Source: Methanosarcina sp. (GTDB lineage: Archaea; Halobacteriota; Methanosarcinia; Methanosarcinales; Methanosarcinaceae). From it: a stretch of DNA of 5,127 nucleotides. Location: the NCBI GenBank assembly GCA_017883485.1, contig JADGNM010000220.1:1-5127 (forward strand), read 5' to 3'. The position numbers were made by a program, and so were the translations under genes. The first letter of the stretch is position 1; every line of letters begins with the position of its first letter. The notes beneath the pieces are model-generated. The model was not told the DNA's origin. It saw nothing but the letters and a program-made list of their open reading frames with translations, and searched no databases. Positions 1-5,127 of this stretch are shown here, in pieces.

Positions 1-51
1 AACTATTTGTAAAAATAATCGCCATCTAAAAAGGCAAGAATCACTAAATCA

Positions 52-192
52 ACCAAATTCAATGAAAAATTTAAAGGGGGGGGTCGGAATGTAAATTACC
101 TGGAATTCCTCACCAGGATTAACCGAAGAAGGAAGAACCCTTTCTGCATTGCCTGTATAAGTCGGAACTGTAAATGATGCGTGAACATGCTC
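52..192 (-). pseudogene. Relic of a methanosarcinal surface-protein repeat (putative)
   Basis: Read on the minus strand, 192 down to 52 is open for 47 codons, with a TGA at each end (193-195 and 49-51). The middle translates to a stretch containing TVPTYTGNAERVLPSSV followed by NPGEEFQV. The pattern of Arg-x-Leu-Pro-x-Ser-Val, then Pro-Gly-Glu-x-Phe-x-Val resembles the start of beta-sandwich repeats in secreted and cell-surface proteins of Methanosarcina; this resemblance is from memory. The similarity ends near the eight-G run at 76-83 (Pro codons on this strand), after which the reading is low-complexity. There is no start codon with a ribosome site and no room for a whole domain. It is most likely a decayed fragment, but a chance open stretch cannot be excluded. 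Confidence 0.38.
76..83. repeat. Eight-base G homopolymer
   Basis: Eight consecutive G residues sit in otherwise AT-rich DNA. No other run of this kind occurs in the window. It lies at the point where the minus-strand surface-protein-like reading loses its resemblance to the family. A run of this length is prone to slippage in replication and to sequencing error. Confidence 0.9.
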
Positions 193-232
193 TCAAACGA
201 AGCTGTTAAAAGAGCAAAAATTCGTTTTTTTT
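189..232 (+). terminator. Inverted repeats followed by a T run; possible terminator
   Basis: AAACGAA at 195-201 is perfectly complementary to TTCGTTT at 221-227, and the T run goes on to 232, giving eight T residues (225-232). A second pair, GCTCT at 189-193 and AGAGC at 211-215, crosses the first, so the two stems are arranged as in a pseudoknot. A T run after a stem would suit termination of rightward transcription entering from the left of the window. The 19-base loop of the main stem makes this weak as a classical hairpin. Confidence 0.3.
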
Positions 233-290
233 ATAGAAGACGCCTTTGATACTTTATTTTGAACCTATATGAAGAAAAACATTTTTGCAT

Positions 291-305
291 TAAAATATTT
301 ATAAT
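291..305 (+). promoter_or_regulatory. Candidate archaeal TATA box for the 377-residue gene
   Basis: An A-rich stretch runs into TTTATAA (298-304), close to the archaeal TATA consensus. With the usual spacing, transcription would start near 325-330 and leave a leader of about 190 bases before the ATG at 518. Long leaders are common in Methanosarcina. A second TATA-like stretch at 475-486 is too close to the ribosome site to give a normal leader. AT-richness makes both calls weak. Confidence 0.27.
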
Positions 306-363
306 GTAAGGAATATAGCCGCTTAACCTTAATCCTAAATAATGTTTAGATTGTTAGTTTCTG

Positions 364-374
364 CTCTCAGAGAG
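364..374. repeat. Small palindrome CTCTC-A-GAGAG
   Basis: Two five-base arms flank a single A, making a perfect 11-base dyad in the presumed leader or promoter region of the 377-residue gene. The one-base spacer argues against an RNA hairpin and is more compatible with a protein binding site. No regulator can be named. Confidence 0.35.
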
Positions 375-439
375 TCTTATGCTTCATAGCAAGAAATTTG
401 AGGAGCATATGGACAATTAGATTTTCCTTTAAAAGAATG

Positions 440-455
440 TAAGCTGATAAGCTTA
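440..455 (+). repeat. Six-base stem with GATA loop in the leader
   Basis: TAAGCT at 440-445 and AGCTTA at 450-455 are perfect reverse complements separated by GATA. The element lies about 60 bases upstream of the ATG at 518, inside the leader if transcription starts near 325. It could be a small hairpin or an operator; the sequence does not decide. Confidence 0.4.
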
Positions 456-517
456 AAATGTGGAAAAAGCGTATTTGTTATAAAATCATTTTTAAGCAGA
501 AAGAAAGAGGGCTTTGA

Positions 518-1651
518 ATGAGATACACTTTTCAGGATTCTACTGATTTTCCTGTACAGAGGGATTTTATCCAGGATCTGCAAAATTTCATAGCAATTTC
601 TAAGGCAGTCATACCTCTGGAAAAATCAGTTATCCAGATAAAAACAGAGAACGGAGAAAGAACAGTAAACATTGAAAAAAGAACTCCGGAAATAGACAGG
701 TTTGAGAAAGATGTAACGGACTATATTGAAAGCCGTGCAGCAGGAATCGAAGAGAGCGATATTCTTGAGATCAGGGCAATAATTATTGAGACCGTTTCGA
801 CAGTAGCGCTGACAAAAAAGAATGAAGAACATGAAGCTCTAGACAGGCAAAATAAGCTGGATTTGATAGAGCTGCAGCAGCTTGATGAACGGATTCTCTC
901 AATCCTGAGTCCTTTTTTTGAAAACAGTATTTATGGAGCTAAAGGTACCTATTATGCTTCCGTTGAGGATAAGGTGCTTAGAGGAAAGCAGGTAAACTTT
1001 GTTGATGGCATGCAATACGAGTTCGATCTGAACTTCGCACAGGACGCAATTAAAGTAAAGGATCTTCAAAACCTGACTTTGCCTGTCTGGTCAAAGAAAG
1101 GGATACTATCCAGGGAAAGGAAAGTGAAGAATACAGATATATCCGATTTTAATATAACGAGTATGGAATGCGAAGGGAATAACCTGAGAACTGTGCTTGA
1201 AGATAAAGACCCGGAAAACAGGTTCACAATTTCGGCGGATGAAAAAACTTTCCTTATTGTCCACAGGGATTACGAGATCACAGGAGACGAGGAGCTGGCT
1301 TCTACTTTAAATAGGGACTCCGTTATAATATTCATAACAAAGCTTAAGAAGCTCTTCACGGAATCTGCGGTATCGAAAAGGCTCAGGCATATTATGCTTG
1401 ACGACAAAAACGCGATTGATGAAAACAGGGTCTTTGCCTGTCTGGAGCTAATAGCCTCCATGTACGGACAACTTGTTGCAGAATGCATTAAGAGGGGATA
1501 TACAGAAGGGGAAATTACCATAAAAATCGAAGAGCCCGAAGGGTTCAGGACTGAAAAATACCTCGAAAAATCGGAAATTTCAAAGGAACTTTCTACTATG
1601 GGAAGTGAAGGAGAGGAACTTGCCTCAAGGTTGAAAGTTACGGGAGCCTGA
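518..1651 (+). CDS. Conserved-looking hypothetical protein, 377 residues
   Basis: I do not recognise this protein and assign no function. The ATG follows an AGAGGG ribosome site (506-511) by six bases, which supports this start. The protein is soluble in appearance: no signal peptide and no membrane segment, and it is rich in Glu, Lys and Asp. Residues 15-130 look mostly helical, with a charged stretch (about 98-125) rich in Glu, Gln and Lys that could form a coiled coil. Residues 138-170 (GAKGTYYASVEDKVLRG region) and 180-255 look like a mixed beta-rich domain. Residues 262-330 are helical again, with two Cys (308, 323). The tail (from about 345) is charged and probably flexible. It precedes the magnesium-type P-type ATPase by 42 bases on the same strand, so co-transcription is likely. 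A regulatory or accessory role for the pump is inference from position only. Confidence 0.88.
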   Translation: MRYTFQDSTDFPVQRDFIQDLQNFIAISKAVIPLEKSVIQIKTENGERTVNIEKRTPEIDRFEKDVTDYIESRAAGIEESDILEIRAIIIETVSTVALTKKNEEHEALDRQNKLDLIELQQLDERILSILSPFFENSIYGAKGTYYASVEDKVLRGKQVNFVDGMQYEFDLNFAQDAIKVKDLQNLTLPVWSKKGILSRERKVKNTDISDFNITSMECEGNNLRTVLEDKDPENRFTISADEKTFLIVHRDYEITGDEELASTLNRDSVIIFITKLKKLFTESAVSKRLRHIMLDDKNAIDENRVFACLELIASMYGQLVAECIKRGYTEGEITIKIEEPEGFRTEKYLEKSEISKELSTMGSEGEELASRLKVTGA

Positions 1652-1682
1652 GATAAAAAGCAGGCGAGCAGCAGATAAAAAG
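1651..1682 (+). repeat. Direct repeat pair in the intergenic gap
   Basis: AGATAAAAAG occurs at 1651-1660 and again at 1673-1682, with a 22-base period. The first copy starts on the last base of the upstream stop codon; the second runs into the ribosome site of the ATPase. This could be a small tandem duplication that created or moved the ribosome site, or a chance repeat in purine-rich DNA. Confidence 0.6.
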
Positions 1683-1685
1683 GAG
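1681..1685 (+). promoter_or_regulatory. Ribosome binding site that fixes a TTG start
   Basis: AGGAG lies eight bases upstream of TTG at 1694. It is the strongest Shine-Dalgarno match nearby. The ATG at 1701 is out of frame with the ATPase, and the next in-frame ATG (codon 18) has no comparable site, so the TTG is the best start. Confidence 0.75.
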
Positions 1686-2469
1686 ACACCTAATTGGCCA
1701 ATGACGAGAAGAAGCCTGAATTTTGGAGCGTTCCTTCATCCGAAATGCTGCAGAAATTCCGGACAACGCCCGAAGGCCTTACAAGTTCCGAAAGCAAGGA
1801 ACGCCTTAAAAGATATGGAGCGAACATCCTTAAACCAAAAAGACAATCCGACACTTTCACACTCCTGCTTTCCCAGTTCAAGAGTCCAATTACTATTATC
1901 CTCCTTTTTGCAGCTGGACTTGCTTTTTTCCTCCACGAGCCGACAGACACCATAATTATTACAATTATTATTCTAATCAGCAGTTTGCTTGGATTCTGGC
2001 AGGAAAAAGGAGCTGCTGACGCTTTTGAAAAACTGCTGGCTGTGGTTCAGATAAGGGCGGCAGTACTCAGAGATGGCAAAGAAAAGGAAATCCCGGTAGA
2101 AGATATCGTGCCGGGGGATGTAATTATCCTCAACGCAGGAGATATAATTCCTGCAGACTGCCTCATCCTGGACTCAAAGGACCTCTTCGTTAGTGAAGCA
2201 ACCCTTACAGGAGAGACTTATCCAGTAGAAAAGGCATCCGATGTTCTGAGCGCAGAGACCCCTCTTGCGAAGCGAACAAATTCCCTCTGGATGGGAACCA
2301 GCGTTGTCAGCGGCAGCGGAAAAGTGCTGGCAGTTTCCACAGGGAAGGGCACTGAATTTGGAAAGATATCAGAAAAGTTACAACTCAGGCCCCCGGAAAC
2401 AGAATTTGAAAAGGGAATTTCACACTTCGGGCATTTCCTGATGGAAATTACAATGCTGCTTGTTATTAT

Positions 2470-2471
2470 CC
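2470..2471 (+). other. First frameshift: one extra C
   Basis: Dropping one C of the CC pair turns Leu-Val-Ile-Ile-His-Leu-Arg into Leu-Val-Ile-Ile-Ile-Phe-Ala-Ile-Asn, the expected continuation of helix M3, and joins the two frames without a gap. Without the correction the frame ends at a TGA (2510-2512). Confidence 0.85.
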
Positions 2472-3500
2472 ATCTTCGCGATCAATGTATTTCTGGATCG
2501 TCCGATCCTTGACTCTTTTCTTTTCTCGCTGGCCCTTGCAGTCGGGCTGACCCCTCAACTCCTTCCTGCAATCATTAGTGTTAACCTTTCCCATGGCGCA
2601 AGAGAAATGGCGCAAAATAAAGTGATTGTCAAGAGGCTGGCTTCCATTGAGAACCTGGGAAGCATGAACTTGCTCTGCTCTGACAAGACCGGTACTCTAA
2701 CCGAAGGGGAATTGCAACTCCACTCTTATCAGGACCTCAAAGGAGAGAAGGGTGAAAAAGTCCTCCTTTATGCCAGCCTCAACGCCTATTACCAGAAAGG
2801 CTTTGAAAACCCAATCGATAGGGCAATTCTTGTGCAGAATAAATTAGACCTGGCCCAGTATGAGAAATTTGATGAAATTCCCTATGATTTCGTGCGCAAA
2901 AGATTGAGCATCCTTGTCTCGAAAAACGGCAAAAACCTGATGATTACCAAAGGCGCTTTCCCGAATATCCTTGCAATCTGCTCTTTAGCAGAGGTTGAAC
3001 CTGGAAAGCTTGTAGAAATCTCCGATCTTAAAGAAAGAATCGAGCAACAATTTGAAGAGTTCAGTGAAAAAGGGCTCCGTACTCTTGGACTTGCGTACAG
3101 AGATCTGGACCAGCAGAGTACTATCGGAAAGGAGCAGGAAGCAGGGATGATTTTTCTCGGGTTCTTCTTCTTATTTGACCCGCCAAAACCAGGCATCGCA
3201 AAAACGATAGCAAGCATGGAGCAGCTTGGAATCTCTCTGAAAATTATTACAGGGAATAACCGGTTTGTGGCTGCCAGTATCTGTGGGGAGATTGGACTTA
3301 AGAGCTCCAGAGTTATAACCGGAAGCGAACTGCATCAGATGAGCAGCGAGGCTATGATAAAGCAGGTAAATGATACCGATATCTTTGCCGAGGTAGAACC
3401 GAATCATAAAGAGAGCATTATCCTTGCACTCAAGAAAAGCGGAAATGTCGTCGGATATATGGGAGACGGCATTAACGACGCGTCTGCTCTTCATGCAGCC

Positions 3501-3502
3501 GT
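3501..3502 (+). other. Second frameshift: one missing base
   Basis: After GDGINDASALHAA the family expects Ala-Asp-Val-Gly-Ile-Ser. The sequence has G followed directly by TGTG; adding one A between 3501 and 3502 restores the Asp codon GAT and the reading VGISVDSAVDVAKEAAD from 3503. Without it the frame ends at a TAG (3528-3530). The net effect with the first lesion is zero. Confidence 0.87.
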
Positions 3503-4290
3503 GTGGGAATTTCGGTTGACAGTGCTGTAGATGTTGCCAAAGAGGCTGCAGATATCGTGCTGATGGAAAAGAGCCTGGACGCACTCGTTGAAGGAGTGAG
3601 AGGTGGACGGAAAACTTTTGCCAATACCCTGAAATACGTCTTCATGGCCACCAGTGCCAATTTCGGAAACATGTTCAGCATGGCAGGAGCATCCCTTTTC
3701 CTGCCTTTCCTTCCCCTGCTGCCCACACAGATCCTGCTGACCAATTTATTAACTGATTTTCCGGAGATGACCATAGCCACGGATTCTGTGGACGTGGAGA
3801 TGGTTGAAAAACCTCGCCGCTGGGATATAGGTTTCATCCGCAAGTTTATGATGGTATTTGGTATTATCAGCTCGGTATTCGATTTTATGACCTTCTGTGT
3901 CCTGCTTCTCGTATTACCGGGTATGATAGAACAGTTCAGGACCGGCTGGTTTACGGAATCTGTTATTTCGGCATCCATGATAGTCCTGGTAATCAGGAGC
4001 AGAAAACCCTTCTTCAGAAGCAGACCAGGAAAATACCTCATGGCAGCTACCGTACTTATAGGAATAGTCACTCTTGGTTTCCCATTTACTCCTTTTGCGG
4101 CTCCCTTCGGCTTCAAGCCTCTCCCAATCTCGGTTATATTAATGATTGCAGCAATAATAGGGTTGTACATTCTTACGGCTGAGACGATAAAAAGGATTTT
4201 TTACAAAAGAGTCAAATTTTAGACTATAATATCTACCAGGACAAATTATTTTATCTCATGTGCGATGTTAGTCATGTCCCCTTATCTTCG

Positions 4291-4315
4291 TAGCCTGCTC
4301 TTTCCAGCAGGACTA
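4291..4315 (+). repeat. GC-rich hairpin downstream of the ATPase gene
   Basis: CCTGCT (4294-4299) and AGCAGG (4306-4311) form a perfect six-base stem with loop CTTTCC. Outside it TAG (4291-4293) can pair with CTA (4313-4315) across one bulged A. It lies 69 bases after the ATPase stop codon. No T run follows, so it is not a typical terminator; it may be an mRNA 3' structure or part of a dispersed intergenic repeat. Confidence 0.6.
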
Positions 4316-4322
4316 GCCCCAG

Positions 4323-4373
4323 AATAGAATCGTAAAAACGGAATTCTATTTCGATTGCTTGGTTCCCGATTCT
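4323..4373 (+). promoter_or_regulatory. Two mutually exclusive hairpins
   Basis: AATAGAAT (4323-4330) pairs perfectly with ATTCTATT (4343-4350). The overlapping segment AGAATCG (4326-4332) pairs equally well with CGATTCT (4367-4373). Both partners use 4326-4330, so only one stem can form at a time. The arrangement resembles a switch, but no ligand, T run or masked ribosome site is seen. It sits between the ATPase gene and the PAS gene and could belong to either transcript or to a separate small RNA. Confidence 0.35.
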
Positions 4374-4377
4374 GTGC

Positions 4378-4418
4378 GTCTTCGAAGAAAGACAATTTTA
4401 TAGGTTCGTGCTAGCGAA
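4378..4418 (+). repeat. Two further short inverted repeats
   Basis: GTCTT (4378-4382) pairs with AAGAC (4389-4393) around a six-base loop, and TTCG (4405-4408) with CGAA (4415-4418). They extend the run of possible stems that begins at 4291. Each is short enough to be chance; the clustering is the point. Confidence 0.35.
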
Positions 4419-4482
4419 AGAAACTCCAATTTCCCAAAGACTTTACAAAACCTCTCCGGAATAGATCAAACTGAATTTCTTT

Positions 4483-4510
4483 AACTTTGTTTATAATTAG
4501 TTATAAAGTT
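4483..4510. repeat. AT-rich imperfect inverted repeat
   Basis: AACTTT (4483-4488) and TATAA (4492-4496) are mirrored by TTATAAAGTT (4501-4510), with three unmatched bases in the left arm. It lies in gene-free AT-rich DNA between the ATPase and PAS genes. Such repeats are expected at some rate in AT-rich sequence. Confidence 0.4.
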
Positions 4511-4536
4511 AATTTTCTAGACAAAATGTCCATATT

Positions 4537-4571
4537 TTATGATAAAAGTATAATTCTTAAGCTTATCATAA
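4537..4571. repeat. Nine-base perfect inverted repeat
   Basis: TTATGATAA (4537-4545) and TTATCATAA (4563-4571) are exact reverse complements with a 17-base spacer. The centres of the arms are 26 bases apart, about two and a half turns of the helix. It is upstream of the PAS gene promoter region and could be a binding site or a hairpin. Confidence 0.45.
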
Positions 4572-4661
4572 GTTATAAAAGGTTCCCTGCCTGTTAAATA
4601 TTACTGATATTATTGAATAAAAAGCACTTTAATGCAATGTCGAATCAGTGTCTTATTGTCT

Positions 4662-4697
4662 TATTATATTTATATTAGTTATATTATATTTATATTA
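4662..4697 (+). promoter_or_regulatory. Duplicated TATA-like promoter element upstream of the PAS gene
   Basis: TATTATATTTATATTA occurs at 4662-4677 and again, identically, at 4682-4697, a 20-base period. Each copy contains TTTATATTA, close to the archaeal TATA box. Starts of transcription are expected near 4700 and near 4720, giving leaders of about 60 to 80 bases. Just before it GTCTTATT is also tandemly repeated (4650-4657, 4658-4665). Two boxes in register could give two start sites. Confidence 0.5.
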
Positions 4698-4714
4698 TTT
4701 ATTGCAGTAGACCT

Positions 4715-4738
4715 CTATCATTAACGAATCATCGATAG
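4715..4738 (+). repeat. Short inverted repeat in the PAS gene leader
   Basis: CTATC (4715-4719) and GATAG (4734-4738) flank 14 bases. The element lies just downstream of the duplicated TATA-like boxes, where an archaeal repressor site or a leader hairpin could be found. Short arms keep confidence low. Confidence 0.25.
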
Positions 4739-4769
4739 TGGGCATATTGCCGTGATAGAAGACAAGCCT

Positions 4770-4775
4770 GAGAGG
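4770..4775 (+). promoter_or_regulatory. Ribosome binding site of the PAS gene
   Basis: GAGAGG lies four bases before ATG at 4780, a slightly short spacing. An in-frame TAA directly upstream (4777-4779) means the protein cannot start earlier. Confidence 0.65.
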
Positions 4776-4779
4776 ATAA

Positions 4780-5079
4780 ATGAACACAAAAATAATGCAA
4801 TTTCCGACAACGAACTCTAATCCTGTGCTCAGCGTGGCAAAGGATGGAACGGTTATTTACTCAAATGAGGCAGGCGAGCCCTTATTAGAAGAGTGGGATG
4901 TGAGAGTCGGGGAAAAGCTGCCATCTTATATCGGAGATTTTGTGCAGAAGGTAATTTCCTTGAATAGTCCGGAAAAAATGGAAGTAAAAGCGGGAAAAAA
5001 AGTATACTTAATTGTGTTTCACCCCTTATCCAATGCACATTTCGAACCCTGGCACTCTTGTACCACTATGCTATACTAA
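4780..5079 (+). CDS. Small PAS-domain protein, 99 residues, probably truncated
   Basis: Residues 10-84 look like a PAS sensor module: NPVLSVAKDGTVIYSNEAG (14-32) is the opening strand-turn-strand with the Asn-Glu-Ala-Gly helix start, followed by a helix around GEKLPSYIGDFVQKVI and a closing strand VYLIVFHPL. From memory, this closely follows PAS modules in Methanosarcina histidine kinases, where Phe-His-Pro is normally followed by a Glu-rich turn, a strand ending in Gly-Phe-Asp-Ile and then the next module. Here the sequence changes to SNAHFEPWHSCTTMLY and stops. No kinase, output domain or membrane segment is present. It could be a remnant cut by insertion or deletion near 5028, or a genuine stand-alone PAS protein that lost the last strand. 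It is well separated from the ATPase gene and has its own promoter-like elements. Ligand unknown. Confidence 0.75.
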   Translation: MNTKIMQFPTTNSNPVLSVAKDGTVIYSNEAGEPLLEEWDVRVGEKLPSYIGDFVQKVISLNSPEKMEVKAGKKVYLIVFHPLSNAHFEPWHSCTTMLY

Positions 5080-5110
5080 AAGGTCATTTTGTTGATATAA
5101 GGTTAATAAA

Positions 5111-5127
5111 ATGTCCAATAGTCAAAT
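5111..5127 (+). CDS. Possible start of a further gene, cut by the window end
   Basis: ATG at 5111 follows ATAAGG (5097-5102) by eight bases and opens Met-Ser-Asn-Ser-Gln before the window ends. The spacing is good for a ribosome site, but five codons cannot prove a gene. It would begin 31 bases after the PAS gene's stop codon. Confidence 0.25.

Larger units (their letters stand above)
1694..4222 (+). pseudogene. mgtA: Mg2+-type P-type ATPase (P3B family), interrupted by two frameshifts
   Basis: The corrected product has 842 residues (E. coli MgtA is about 900). The family imports Mg2+ across the cytoplasmic membrane, forming an Asp phosphate from ATP. Visible parts: helices M1-M2 (about 62-103); actuator domain with LTGETYPVEK (171-180); M3-M4 with VGLTPQLLP (283-291), where E. 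coli MgtA has Glu at the Gln; phosphorylation motif DKTGT (Asp330, codon at 2682); DPPKP and ITGN in the nucleotide-binding and P domains; GDGIND (590-595); then six C-terminal helices with SANFGNMFS and LLTDFPEMTIATD, typical of MgtA and not of Ca2+ or heavy-metal pumps. Reading starts in one frame (1694-2470), moves to the next (2472-3501) and returns (from 3503). As written the first frame ends at 2512, before the catalytic Asp, so no working pump is expected. With no other lesion, a recent mutation or a sequencing error is likely. Confidence 0.9.
4223..4779. other. Gene-free intergenic region of 557 bases
   Basis: No coding stretch with a ribosome site and no tRNA- or rRNA-like sequence is seen here. 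The left part (4223-4440) is more GC-rich and has clustered inverted repeats, which would suit a small RNA or a long 3' untranslated region. The right part (4470-4779) is very AT-rich and looks like promoter DNA of the PAS gene. Confidence 0.6.

Noticed and set aside
379..420. 13-codon open frame upstream of the 377-residue gene, as a leader peptide
   Set aside because: Only a weak ribosome site, no runs of a regulatory amino acid such as Pro, and no terminator-like stem after it. Chance is the simpler explanation.
1..517. M-box magnesium riboswitch upstream of the operon
   Set aside because: No arrangement of long stems like the M-box was found, and that riboswitch is known from bacteria rather than archaea.
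1270..1689. 139-codon open frame on the minus strand opposite the 377-residue gene
   Set aside because: It is low-complexity (rich in Ser, Leu and Phe), as expected opposite a charged helical protein, and is not a separate gene.
3498..3506. Programmed -1 frameshift site
   Set aside because: There is no slippery heptamer, and slipping would replace the conserved Asp with Arg. A lost base explains the data better.
2460..3530. Independent gene starting at TTG 2460
   Set aside because: There is no ribosome site and the reading is a direct continuation of the ATPase in the next frame; it is the middle segment of the broken gene.
3472..4170. 232-codon open frame on the minus strand
   Set aside because: It lies entirely opposite the ATPase C-terminal region, whose motifs and membrane helices are clear on the plus strand. 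It is a shadow frame.
3503..4222. Independent gene starting at GTG 3503
   Set aside because: The GTG is the Val codon of the conserved Ala-Asp-Val-Gly-Ile motif right after the second frameshift, not a start.
4223..4779. CRISPR array or tRNA gene in the intergenic region
   Set aside because: The repeats are too short and lack regular spacers, and no cloverleaf or TTCRANY-type T-loop context was seen.
5022..5127. Third-frame open stretch as a continuation of the PAS protein after a frameshift
   Set aside because: Its translation does not resume the expected PAS C-terminal sequence (no Gly-Phe-Asp-Ile), and 35 open codons are easily due to chance.

Overview
The window looks like a piece of a methanogenic archaeon's chromosome, most likely Methanosarcina. 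The reasons are AT-rich intergenic DNA around moderate-GC genes, archaeal TATA-like boxes, a TTG start behind a strong Shine-Dalgarno sequence, and a small PAS protein whose sequence resembles, from memory, the PAS modules of Methanosarcina sensor kinases. The genus call is inference; no search was run.

Layout. Bases 1-517 hold no intact gene. They contain a short minus-strand relic resembling a methanosarcinal surface-protein repeat (about 52-192), an eight-G run, and several inverted repeats. A 377-residue protein of unknown function follows (518-1651). After 42 bases comes a Mg2+-type P-type ATPase (mgtA-like, 1694-4222), same strand and probably the same transcript. The ATPase reading frame is broken by two single-base indels that cancel: an extra C at 2470/2471 and a missing A between 3501 and 3502. 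Corrected, the protein is 842 residues with all the family motifs; uncorrected, it falls into three pieces.

Bases 4223-4779 carry no gene but are rich in structure: a GC-rich hairpin, two mutually exclusive hairpins, AT-rich inverted repeats and a 16-base direct repeat with a 20-base period that contains two TATA-like boxes. These boxes probably belong to the promoter of the 99-residue PAS protein (4780-5079). That protein begins like the PAS modules of this genus, then diverges abruptly after Phe-His-Pro-Leu and stops, so it may be a truncated sensor gene. A possible start of another gene lies at 5111, at the window edge.

How the genes may work together: only the 377-residue protein and the ATPase show evidence of linkage (short gap, same strand, own ribosome sites). 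A role for the unknown protein in magnesium transport is possible from position alone. I see no convincing previously undescribed system. The strongest points for follow-up are the doubly frameshifted ATPase, the unknown partner gene, and the structured intergenic region downstream.
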